A stretch of 64,000 nucleotides of DNA from JAAYBQ01 sp035403465 (lineage in GTDB: Bacteria > Spirochaetota > UBA4802 > UBA5550). Under the pieces are notes generated by a model, which made no database searches, was not told where the DNA came from, and was given only the letters and a program-made list of their open reading frames with translations. The stretch covers positions 56,061 through 120,060 of the forward strand of contig DAONFG010000003.1 of assembly GCA_035403465.1 (NCBI GenBank). The letters are read 5' to 3'. How positions within the stretch are numbered: the first letter of the stretch is position 1; each line of letters begins with the position of its first letter. The position numbers and the translations under genes are program-made. Positions 6,710 to 14,958 of the stretch are shown one piece after another.

Positions 6710-8650
6710 ATGTCAGTTCTTACAAGTAAAAATGCGGGTACAACAGCACTGCTCATGGGAAACGAGGCCCTGGTACGCGGCGCGCTCGAAGCGGGCGTAA
6801 AGGTAGCTGCTGGTTATCCCGGCACACCCTCGTCTGATATTATTGAAAACCTTGCAAAAGTTGCAGGCGAGAGAAACATATACGTTGAATGGTCTGTAAA
6901 CGAAAAGGTATCGCTTGAAGTTGCGGCTGCGGGATCATTCGCAGGCCTGCGTTCGCTCTGTGTTATGAAACAGAACGGTGTCAACGTGGCATCGGACTTC
7001 CTGCTGCACCTGGCCCTTTCGGGAACACGCGCCGGCATGGTGCTCATTCCATGCGATGATCCCGGATCAATATCCAGCGTGAATGAAGGGGAATCGCGTC
7101 ACTTTGCACGGCTTGTCGAGGTGCCGCTTCTTGAGCCCGGCAACTTCCAGGAGGCGCGGGAGATGGTTAAGTGGGCCTTTGAGCTCTCGGAGCAGTTCAG
7201 GACGCTTGTTATGGTAAGGAGCGTTACGCGCCTTTCGCACGCAAGCGGCAATGTAACTCTTGGCGAACTCCCCGAATCCGACACAAAAGCATACTTTAAA
7301 TTTGACGGCAACCTGCTTGATGCGCAGACCGGTCCAGTAATCACCGCGCCTGTGCCCATGCGGCACGCCAACCAGCAGAAGAAACTTAAACAGATAGCTG
7401 AAGTTTTTGAAACATCAAAGTTTAACACTTATACAGGCCCGGAGAAACCTGAACTGCTTATCATAACAAGCAGCGCGTGCAACCTCTACTCGGTCGAGGC
7501 AGTGAGCCTGCTTGGTGTTGGTGACCGTGTGGGTATACTTAAGCTGGGTACTACGTGGCCCCTTCCGGAAAAGCTTGTTAAATCTCATATAGCAAGAGCA
7601 GGTGCCGTACTTTTTGTCGAGGAGGTTCTTCCGTTCCTCGAGGAGAATGTAAAGGTCATTGCTCTTGACGGCATCGAGGAGACCGGAATTAAAAAGTATT
7701 ACGGAAAAATCAACGGAACCATTCCGTCAGTGAACGAGATGAATCCTGACCATGTTATCAGGGCGCTGGTGAGTATACTTGGTGTGGAATATTCCGGGAT
7801 GCCTGCAGATTACGAACAGAAGGCGAACATCACGATGTTCACCAAAGCCCCGGCGCGTGAACTCACGTTCTGCCCCGGGTGCCCGCACAGGGCGTCGTTC
7901 TGGTCTATTCACAACGCGCTGGCACTTGACAACCGGGAGGGATTCGTGTGCGGCGACATAGGCTGCTACACAATGGCCATACTCGGCGCCGGTTTTAACG
8001 CAATCAAGACTGCCCACGCAATGGGTTCAGGTACGGGCATCGCGAGCGGTTTCGGGAAACTGAAGATGTTCGGAATGGAACAGCCAGCGGTCTCGGTGTG
8101 CGGGGACTCGACTTTCTTCCACGCCGGGATGCCGCCGCTTGTTAACGCCATCCATAACGGTTCGGACATGCTCATGATTATCCTGGACAACAGGGGGACA
8201 GCAATGACCGGTTTCCAGCCGCACCCCGGACTCGAAGTTGACGCAATGGGGAACAAGGCAGAGGCCACTGACATAGCAGGTGTGTGCAGGGCGCTTGGCG
8301 CGGAGGTGGTCACATCTGATCCCTTTGACATAGCAGGGACACAGGAAAAGCTTCTTGATACCCTTGAAAACGGCAAAGGAGCCAGGGTAATGATACTTCG
8401 GCAGATATGTGCCCTGAGTCCCGAGAAAAAGGGAAAGAAAAAATATGAAGTCAGGGTGGACACTGCATTATGCCGCGGGACTGACTGCGGCTGCGACAGG
8501 CTCTGCACAAGGGTTTTCAGGTGCCCTGGTCTTGTATGGAACAAGGCTGAAGGCCATGCGCAGGTTGACGAGATTTTATGTGCGGGCTGCGGTGTATGTA
8601 CTGACATATGCCCGGCAGGCGCGATCAGGCGAAGCGAGGTGATGAAATGA
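6710..8650 (+). CDS. iorA: indolepyruvate ferredoxin oxidoreductase, alpha subunit
   Basis: A 646-residue thiamine-diphosphate enzyme subunit that oxidatively decarboxylates aryl-2-oxoacids (indole-, phenyl-, hydroxyphenylpyruvate) to aryl-acetyl-CoA with ferredoxin as acceptor. Domains in order: pyrimidine-binding region (LLMGNEALVRGALEAG, GYPGTPSSD), a middle domain, then the diphosphate-binding region with FCPGCPHR, GDIGCYTM and CGDSTFFHAG...ILDNRGTAMTG (about 390-510). The C terminus is an 8Fe ferredoxin-like domain (CRGTDCGCDRLCTRVFRCPG and CAGCGVCTDICPAGAI). Length fits the family. The stop overlaps the iorB start by four bases (ATGA), so the subunits are translationally coupled. AAGGAGGAG ribosome site. 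Confidence 0.95.
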   Translation: MSVLTSKNAGTTALLMGNEALVRGALEAGVKVAAGYPGTPSSDIIENLAKVAGERNIYVEWSVNEKVSLEVAAAGSFAGLRSLCVMKQNGVNVASDFLLHLALSGTRAGMVLIPCDDPGSISSVNEGESRHFARLVEVPLLEPGNFQEAREMVKWAFELSEQFRTLVMVRSVTRLSHASGNVTLGELPESDTKAYFKFDGNLLDAQTGPVITAPVPMRHANQQKKLKQIAEVFETSKFNTYTGPEKPELLIITSSACNLYSVEAVSLLGVGDRVGILKLGTTWPLPEKLVKSHIARAGAVLFVEEVLPFLEENVKVIALDGIEETGIKKYYGKINGTIPSVNEMNPDHVIRALVSILGVEYSGMPADYEQKANITMFTKAPARELTFCPGCPHRASFWSIHNALALDNREGFVCGDIGCYTMAILGAGFNAIKTAHAMGSGTGIASGFGKLKMFGMEQPAVSVCGDSTFFHAGMPPLVNAIHNGSDMLMIILDNRGTAMTGFQPHPGLEVDAMGNKAEATDIAGVCRALGAEVVTSDPFDIAGTQEKLLDTLENGKGARVMILRQICALSPEKKGKKKYEVRVDTALCRGTDCGCDRLCTRVFRCPGLVWNKAEGHAQVDEILCAGCGVCTDICPAGAIRRSEVMK

Positions 8651-9249
8651 AAGATCCGTACAATGTAATAATTACAGGTGTCGGCGGCCAGGGGAACGTG
8701 CTGGCTGCGCGCATGCTTGGAAATATAATGGCAATTAAGGGATGCAACGTGACAATAGGTGAAACCTTCGGTGCGTCACAGCGAGGGGGTTCTGTAATGA
8801 GCCACCTGCGTATTTCGGATAAGACCGTGTTCAGCCCGCAGATTCCCAAGGGGCAGGCGGACCTTGTTGTGGCCCTGGAACCCATAGAATCCCTGCGTGT
8901 CATGGCGGGTTACGGCAACATGAACGTAAAGGTATTGTCGAACACAAGATCGATCTATCCCGTGGGGGTAATATGCGGTGAACAGAACTACCCGTCGCTT
9001 GACGAGATAAAGCAGAGCCTTGAGGGTCTGTGCGGGGAGATGCATTTTATCCCTGCAACTGATGAGGCGGTCAAACTGGGGCACGCTATTCTTGGAAACG
9101 TGATGATGATCGGTGCAGTTGCAGGCCTGGGCGTTCTTCCTTTTGATGAAAATGATTTTGAAAAAGTCCTCAGGGGGAATGTTTCGGAATCGAAAATAGC
9201 AATTAACATGACAGCGTTCAGGGCCGGCATGGAGATGGTTAAGAAATAG
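8647..9249 (+). CDS. iorB: indolepyruvate ferredoxin oxidoreductase, beta subunit
   Basis: A 200-residue gamma-type subunit of 2-oxoacid:ferredoxin oxidoreductases, partner of IorA. Motifs: ITGVGGQGNVLAARMLG at the N terminus and GETFGASQRGGSVMSHLRI, both typical of IorB/PorG. The start at 8647 is preferred over an in-frame ATG at 8608 inside iorA, because it gives an ATGA overlap and begins directly before the conserved glycine-rich motif. No Fe-S motif is present, as expected. Confidence 0.94.
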   Translation: MKDPYNVIITGVGGQGNVLAARMLGNIMAIKGCNVTIGETFGASQRGGSVMSHLRISDKTVFSPQIPKGQADLVVALEPIESLRVMAGYGNMNVKVLSNTRSIYPVGVICGEQNYPSLDEIKQSLEGLCGEMHFIPATDEAVKLGHAILGNVMMIGAVAGLGVLPFDENDFEKVLRGNVSESKIAINMTAFRAGMEMVKK

Positions 9250-9294
9250 AAAGCAGTACGGGGGAAAGACAGTATCAAACACTCTGGAGGTACT

Positions 9295-10686
9295 ATGAGT
9301 TCAATCGGTAAAGATTTACGGAAAATACTTGGAGAGAAACAGGTCCTTGACCTGCCTGAAGATGTTTCTGCTTACGCAAATGACGCAACGTTTTATATCG
9401 CGAAAAAGTCCCCTGATGCGGTGGCAATTCCGCAGACCACTGAAGAGGTCTCGAAGATTGTTAAATATGCCTTTGATAATAAAATTCCCGTGGTGCCCAG
9501 AGGCGCAGGGAGCGGCCTGGCCGGGGGATGCACACCGGTTCACGGCGGCATTGTCCTTGATATGAAATGGATGAACCGTATAATAGACATTGATCATAAA
9601 AATATGTCGGCAACTGTCGATTGCGGGGTTGTGCTGAATGATTTTAATAAAGCGATCGATAAGCAGGGGCTGTTCTACCCTCCCGATCCACAGAGCATGA
9701 GTGTCTGCACGCTGGGGGGAAATATTGCCACACGGGCAGGCGGACCGCGCGGTGTGAAATACGGAACAACTGAAAGGTATGTCATGGGGCTTGAAGTTGT
9801 TCTGCCTGACGGTTCAGTGATGACTCCCGGTGGCAAGGTTATGAAGATGTCGAGCGGTTATGACATTACACACCTCATGACCGGGTCAGAGGGAACTCTC
9901 GGAGTCATAACCTCAGCGCACCTCAGGCTGCTTCCAAAACCCGCGGCAAAGAGAACTATAGTTGTCACATGCACTACAGTGGATCAGGCCGCAGAGATAG
10001 TCTCCGGTATAATTGCCGCGGGTGCAACCCCTGCAATGCTCGAATTCCTTATTAAACTTGCGATTACCGTGTTGAATAAATACATCTCGCCGCCGCTGCC
10101 GCTCCTGGGTGAGGCCTACCTGCTGATGGAAATTGACGGCAGTGTTTCGCAGGTGGAGGATGAGACCCGTGACATTAAACGAATCTGTACCGGTATGGGT
10201 GCTGTTGACGTGAGAGTCGTAACTGACGAAGCCGAGAGCGCGACATACTGGTGGGCCAGGTCAAGGTTGTACCCGGGGATGCTGCAGATTTTTAAACGTG
10301 TTATTACCGAGGATATAACTGTTCCAAGAAATTCCATTCCTGAATTTGTGCGCAGGGTGCAGGCAATCGCTGCGAGTACCGGCGCGTTCATAGGACTTGC
10401 TGGTCACGCAGGTGACGGGAACATGCACCCCACAATACTTCACACTGAAATCAGCGATAAGATGTCTGTAAAAGCTGAAAAGGCTATTGAGGAGATAATA
10501 AAAGCGGGCCTGGAACTGCACGGAACAATTTCCGGGGAACACGGCATCGGCATTCATAAAAATAAGTTTATGGAACTTGAACATGGTGCTGTGGAGATGG
10601 GTATCATGAAAAAAATAAAATCTGTTTTTGATCCCCGCAACATAATGAATCCAGGTAAAATATGGATCGAGGAGGCGCGTTCATGA
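9295..10686 (+). CDS. FAD-linked 2-hydroxyacid oxidase/dehydrogenase (GlcD-like)
   Basis: A 463-residue protein with a PCMH-type FAD-binding domain (about 35-215: PRGAGSGLAGGCTPVHGG, DPQSMSVCTLGGNIATRAGG, MTGSEGTLGVIT) and a C-terminal FAD-oxidase domain (GHAGDGNMHPTIL, GTISGEHGIGIHKNKF). The family oxidises glycolate, D-lactate, 2-hydroxyglutarate or aryl-lactates to 2-oxoacids. With iorAB just upstream, an aryl- or branched-chain 2-hydroxyacid is a reasonable substrate guess. The downstream Fe-S protein starts within its stop codon and is the probable electron-accepting subunit. AGGAGGT-like site CTGGAGGTACT. Confidence 0.92.
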   Translation: MSSIGKDLRKILGEKQVLDLPEDVSAYANDATFYIAKKSPDAVAIPQTTEEVSKIVKYAFDNKIPVVPRGAGSGLAGGCTPVHGGIVLDMKWMNRIIDIDHKNMSATVDCGVVLNDFNKAIDKQGLFYPPDPQSMSVCTLGGNIATRAGGPRGVKYGTTERYVMGLEVVLPDGSVMTPGGKVMKMSSGYDITHLMTGSEGTLGVITSAHLRLLPKPAAKRTIVVTCTTVDQAAEIVSGIIAAGATPAMLEFLIKLAITVLNKYISPPLPLLGEAYLLMEIDGSVSQVEDETRDIKRICTGMGAVDVRVVTDEAESATYWWARSRLYPGMLQIFKRVITEDITVPRNSIPEFVRRVQAIAASTGAFIGLAGHAGDGNMHPTILHTEISDKMSVKAEKAIEEIIKAGLELHGTISGEHGIGIHKNKFMELEHGAVEMGIMKKIKSVFDPRNIMNPGKIWIEEARS

Positions 10687-11864
10687 AACTTGCTGACTAT
10701 TCTGAAATCATCAACAGGTGTTCACAGTGCAGTTTCTGCCAGGAGTACTGCCCTTCATTCAAGGCTGAAAGAACTGAAAACTTTCTGGCAAAGCACAGGA
10801 TGAACATGATACGCGAGGTGCTGCTTGATAAGACAGCCCCGGACAGCGCAAGGTTCAGGGAGATAATTGATAAGTGCCTGCTCTGCGGCAACTGCACCAG
10901 GAACTGTTTCAGTCTTGTTCCAATTGACGAGATTGTTATTTCCGCGAGAAGTGAACTCATAAAAAATGAAAAGGGATTCGGCGCTATGAAACGCGGATTC
11001 ATGTCAAAAGTCCTGAAAGAGAAGGGTTTCCGCAGCATGGCAGGTATTGCCGGGGGTATTGCTGGTAAGCTGGGAATAGGGAAGAACATGCCGCAGATTT
11101 CGGCGAAGCCCTTTGACAGTATTTATAAAGGAACAGTTAAGGCTGAAGGTGAGCAGCGCGGCAGGGTGGTATATTTTGCAGGCTGCGGCTCAAATTTTCT
11201 TTTTCCTGATGTCGGCGCTTCAGTGGTCAAGGTCCTGGCCGTGAACGGTATAGAGACCGTGGTGCCGGAAACTCTTTCCTGCTGCGGCCTGCCTCTTATA
11301 TCTGAGGGCGATATTGATGGAGCTGCTGAGATGATGCGGCAGAATATTGAAATTCTGTCAGCAATAGATGCGGAAGCGGTTATCATGGATTGCACATCAT
11401 GCCGCATGATGTTTATAAAGAAAGCGCCGAAGCTTTTTGATAAAGAAGACCCGATCCAGGAAAAAATAAAAACAGTCATCGCCAGGCTGAGGGAGCCTTC
11501 CTCGTACCTGCTGGAAAAGGGAATTATTGCACCGGCAAAGGATAGCTCGAGAACATTCACTATGCATGTTCCATGTCACAGTGACAGGTCATCTGAAAAA
11601 AATCTTGTTGAAATGCTGCAGAAGAGTTCAGCTAAGTATATTTCCATGGAAAACCCTGAAAGCTGCTGCGGCGCAGGAGGGACTTTCTATATGGACAATG
11701 AAGAAATGAGCGAAAAGCTGAGAAAAACCAAGATTGATGACATTACTTCAACAGGTGCGGATATCATTGTTACCGAGTGCCCCATGTGCAGGTTCTATAT
11801 ACAGCAGGGGCTTCCCGGTAAAAAGGTGATGCACCCCTTTGAGTACATGGCAGGAAATTTATAA
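10683..11864 (+). CDS. two-[4Fe-4S] CCG-domain protein (GlcF/LldE-like)
   Basis: A 393-residue protein with two N-terminal cluster motifs (CSQCSFCQEYC about residues 12-22 and CLLCGNCTRNC about 65-75), followed by two CCG domains (FAGCGSNFLF...SCCGLPL and HVPCHSDR...SCCGAGG). This is the layout of GlcF and heterodisulfide-reductase-D-like electron carriers that pair with GlcD-type flavoproteins. The start at 10683 gives an ATGA overlap with the upstream gene and is preferred over 10662. It probably sends electrons from the hydroxyacid oxidase to a membrane carrier or electron-transfer flavoprotein. No membrane segment is visible. Confidence 0.9.
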   Translation: MKLADYSEIINRCSQCSFCQEYCPSFKAERTENFLAKHRMNMIREVLLDKTAPDSARFREIIDKCLLCGNCTRNCFSLVPIDEIVISARSELIKNEKGFGAMKRGFMSKVLKEKGFRSMAGIAGGIAGKLGIGKNMPQISAKPFDSIYKGTVKAEGEQRGRVVYFAGCGSNFLFPDVGASVVKVLAVNGIETVVPETLSCCGLPLISEGDIDGAAEMMRQNIEILSAIDAEAVIMDCTSCRMMFIKKAPKLFDKEDPIQEKIKTVIARLREPSSYLLEKGIIAPAKDSSRTFTMHVPCHSDRSSEKNLVEMLQKSSAKYISMENPESCCGAGGTFYMDNEEMSEKLRKTKIDDITSTGADIIVTECPMCRFYIQQGLPGKKVMHPFEYMAGNL

Positions 11865-11879
11865 TAAAAGGAGAATACG

Positions 11880-13043
11880 ATGAAACTTGAAGATATAAAA
11901 AAAATAGCAGTAATAGGTTCAGGTGCAATGGGACACGGTATAGCCCAGGTCTGCGCTGCGGCGGGATACAATGTTGTAATGAAGGATGTAAAGCAGGAGT
12001 ACCTTGACAGTGCAATGTTAAAAGTAAAGGAGAGCCTGGACATCCTTGTGAGCAAGGGCAAGATGAGTGCTGATGAATGCGCGGGGATAATGTCACAGGG
12101 ACTCACGACAACGCTTGATACTGCCGAAGCAGTCAAGGGTGCGCAGATCATTATCGAGGCTGTGCCCGAAGTTATGGACCTGAAGAAGAAGGTATTTGCA
12201 GAACTTTCAGAACTTGCCGGTGCCGATGCAATTCTTGCAACCAACACCTCAACCATGAGCGTATCTGAAATCGGCCGTGTCGTAAAGAATCCCGCACGCT
12301 TTATAGGCATGCACTTCTTTAACCCGGTAAACCGCATGAAACTTGTCGAGATCATTTACGGAGAGAGCACATCGCATGATACGGCGAACCTTCTCTGCGA
12401 AGTATCTGTAAAGTGTGATAAACTTCCGGTCAAGGTACTCAAAGACCGCCCCGGGTTCATTGTAAACAGGATCAACGCGCCAAACCAGGCACTTCTGAGC
12501 GCAATACTTGACGAGGGCAAGGTGAAACCTGAACAGGTAGACATGAAAATGAAAAAACTGGGAATCAAGATGGCGCCGTACGAAACTGCGGATTTTGTGG
12601 GTCTCGATGTATTCTGTCACACGCTGGCATATTATGAAGGCACACTCTCCCCGCAGTACAAGCCCGGTAAATTCCTTGAGGATAAAGTAAAGAAAAATGA
12701 ACTTGGAATGAAGACAGGACATGGTATATACCAGTGGGTTAACGGCAAGGCGCAGATCGCAGACCTTGGCGACACAGACGCGATCACCCCTATACATTTC
12801 ATGGCAGTGCAGGTGAACGAGGCTGTCAAGGTAATGAAAGAAGGGATAGCCGCTTCGGTCAAGGACGTTGATGACGGTGTGAAGTTCGGGATGAACGCTT
12901 TCGCGGGGCCATTTGCCCTTGCAGCCGGAATGCAGCCCCAGCAGCTCGCTGACGCGCTGAATTACCTTGCGGACCGCTACAAGCTTGACATGCTCAGGCC
13001 TGAGTCTGAAATTATTGACGGTTCATATAAAAATATGAAATAA
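11880..13043 (+). CDS. 3-hydroxyacyl-CoA dehydrogenase
   Basis: A 387-residue NAD-dependent enzyme of beta-oxidation type, converting (S)-3-hydroxyacyl-CoA to 3-oxoacyl-CoA. Rossmann motif GSGAMGHGIAQVCAAAGY at residues 12-29, ATNTSTMSVSEI, catalytic region GMHFFNPVNRMKLVEII, and the DRPGFIVNRI segment opening the first C-terminal helical domain. The protein is longer than the roughly 280-residue Hbd type because a second 3HCDH_C repeat (about 290-375) is present. It lies 15 bases after the GlcF-like gene with an AAAGGAG site and closes the operon, which implies that the pathway product is an acyl-CoA processed further. Confidence 0.93.
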   Translation: MKLEDIKKIAVIGSGAMGHGIAQVCAAAGYNVVMKDVKQEYLDSAMLKVKESLDILVSKGKMSADECAGIMSQGLTTTLDTAEAVKGAQIIIEAVPEVMDLKKKVFAELSELAGADAILATNTSTMSVSEIGRVVKNPARFIGMHFFNPVNRMKLVEIIYGESTSHDTANLLCEVSVKCDKLPVKVLKDRPGFIVNRINAPNQALLSAILDEGKVKPEQVDMKMKKLGIKMAPYETADFVGLDVFCHTLAYYEGTLSPQYKPGKFLEDKVKKNELGMKTGHGIYQWVNGKAQIADLGDTDAITPIHFMAVQVNEAVKVMKEGIAASVKDVDDGVKFGMNAFAGPFALAAGMQPQQLADALNYLADRYKLDMLRPESEIIDGSYKNMK

Positions 13044-13069
13044 AATCGAATCCCGGCCCGGGAGCGATA

Positions 13070-13096
13070 ATTCTCCCCCTGCTGCAGGGGGAGAAT
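13070..13096. terminator. strong hairpin after catabolic operon
   Basis: A 12-base-pair perfect stem ATTCTCCCCCTG/CAGGGGGAGAAT with a 3-base loop, 26 bases after the stop codon of the 3-hydroxyacyl-CoA dehydrogenase. No T-run follows on the plus strand, only AT-rich sequence. It resembles the C-run/G-run hairpins of the repeats in the first 4 kb, so it may be a REP-like element reused as a terminator. Confidence 0.55.
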
Positions 13097-13240
13097 GGAA
13101 TAAAAAATATTTATTATTTAAACTTTTACAATTAAATTTTTCTTCTTGCATCCCTTAATAGAGTGTGTTTATATGCACCCTGTTTATTTCACTATTCCAT
13201 ACCGCTGTATTTAAACCGCAAAAACACGGGGTGCCGGACA

Positions 13241-14815
13241 ATGAAAAAAAACATACTTATGGTATATCCTGAATATCCTGCCACATACTGGAGCCTGGAG
13301 CATACACTCAGGATAGTAAATAAAAAATCCCTTACACCTCCGCTCGGCCTGATGACAGTTGCAGCCATGCTGCCGCCGGATTACAGGATCAAACTGGTTG
13401 ATATGAACACGGCAGATCTCAGGGATGAGGATATTATGTGGGCTGACATGGTATTTATTTCAGCCATGATAGTGCAGAAGAATTCGTTCATGGATGTGGT
13501 AGATGCATGCATCAGGCTGGGCAGACCGGTTACTGCAGGCGGCCCTTATCCCACGTCATCATGCGGTGCGATCGGCGGAGTGGACCATTTCATTCTTGGA
13601 GAAGCTGAGCCTGTTATTAACCGGTACATCGACGATCTGGAAAACGGAAAACCAGCGCGCATATACAGATCTGAAGAAAAGCCTGACATCAGGGAAACAC
13701 CGGTACCAAGGTTTGACCTGGTTAACGTAAAAGACTACGGATCGATGCCTGTACAGTTTTCACGGGGGTGCCCTTTTAACTGCGAATTCTGTGATATAAT
13801 AGAGATGTTCGGCCGCAAACCAAGGCTTAAATCAGTGGAACAGTTCATCAGGGAGCTCGACGCAGTATATGCCGCCGGGTTCAGGGGGCTGGTCAATATC
13901 GTCGACGATAACTTCATCGGAAACAAATCCAGTGTGATCGGGCTTTTACGCGTACTCAGTCAGTGGCAGGCCGACAGGTCTTACCCGTTCACCTTTGTAA
14001 CAGAGGCCAGCATCAACCTTGCTGCTGAAAAAGAAATACTTGATCTCATGGTTGAATGCGCCTTTACCAGGGTCTTCATAGGAATTGAAACACCCGATGC
14101 AAATACGCTCTCTTCAGCAGGCAAGAGACAGAATGTGGAGCATGATATACTCGAAAGCGTTAAGAGCATACAGTCAAGCGGCATAGAGGTAATAGCCGGA
14201 TTCATACTCGGCTTTGACACAGATACAGGGGATATATTCGACCGGCAGATAAATTTTATACAGGAGGCGGCAATACCTGTAGCAATGGTCGGGCTCATGC
14301 TGGCCCTGCCAGGTACCCGGCTTTACCGGCGTCTTGAAAGAGATGGGCGCATACTTTATGAAACCTGCGGTAATAATACCAACATGCTTGACCTGAACTT
14401 TATACCTGTGATGGATAAGGATAAAATCATTGAGGGGTATAAAAAAGTACTGGGGACGATATATTCACCAGTAAGGTATTTTGAGCGGTCCCTGGCCCTG
14501 ATTTCAAGAATTCCAGACAGCGTGTACAAAAAGAGGGGGCTGAGGGTACAGGATATCATTGCATTTGTAAAATCATTTTTACTGATGGCTTTTTCACCGT
14601 ATTGTTTCAGGTATATTCATTTCCTTGTAAAGACATTGATGATAAATCCCCGTAATTTCGCCCTTGCCGTAATCCTTTCTGTAAACGGGTATCACTTCTT
14701 CAGAATTACAGAGGTAACCCTGAGGTCTGCGGTAAAAATGCAGGATAACACGGAGTCTGCGGAGAACAGGGTAACCGACAGTTATGAATTGCAGGGTGAG
14801 AAACTGACGTTTTAA
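13241..14815 (+). CDS. B12-binding-domain radical SAM protein (DUF4070-type)
   Basis: A 524-residue protein. Residues about 1-140 form a cobalamin-binding-like Rossmann domain (TPPLGLMTVAAMLPP, AGGPYPTSS). The radical SAM core follows at about 165-400 with CPFNCEFC as the three-cysteine cluster motif. The C-terminal part (about 410-520) matches the DUF4070 region found behind radical SAM domains of this class. The cobalamin-coordinating DxHxxG motif is not evident, so B12 might bind base-off without protein ligand or not at all. Such enzymes are often methyltransferases on lipids or pigments; the substrate here is unknown. An in-frame upstream ATG (13163) has no ribosome site; 13241 is preferred. 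Confidence 0.85.
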   Translation: MKKNILMVYPEYPATYWSLEHTLRIVNKKSLTPPLGLMTVAAMLPPDYRIKLVDMNTADLRDEDIMWADMVFISAMIVQKNSFMDVVDACIRLGRPVTAGGPYPTSSCGAIGGVDHFILGEAEPVINRYIDDLENGKPARIYRSEEKPDIRETPVPRFDLVNVKDYGSMPVQFSRGCPFNCEFCDIIEMFGRKPRLKSVEQFIRELDAVYAAGFRGLVNIVDDNFIGNKSSVIGLLRVLSQWQADRSYPFTFVTEASINLAAEKEILDLMVECAFTRVFIGIETPDANTLSSAGKRQNVEHDILESVKSIQSSGIEVIAGFILGFDTDTGDIFDRQINFIQEAAIPVAMVGLMLALPGTRLYRRLERDGRILYETCGNNTNMLDLNFIPVMDKDKIIEGYKKVLGTIYSPVRYFERSLALISRIPDSVYKKRGLRVQDIIAFVKSFLLMAFSPYCFRYIHFLVKTLMINPRNFALAVILSVNGYHFFRITEVTLRSAVKMQDNTESAENRVTDSYELQGEKLTF

Positions 14816-14958
14816 AATATTTCTGCTTGAAATTCAGATTCAGGCCTTTATTATCAATTTATCATCCACTGTATGTTGATAAGTGAATCAGCACATAATG
14901 TGACAAAAGAAGGCAGCTTTTTTGCGTCCCTGATCAATGCCGGTACCTGGAGTAGGTG

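Noticed and set aside
7966..8607. Minus-strand frame of 213 codons inside iorA
   Set aside because: Antisense to the conserved diphosphate-binding domain of iorA; low-complexity Ser/Pro-rich translation.
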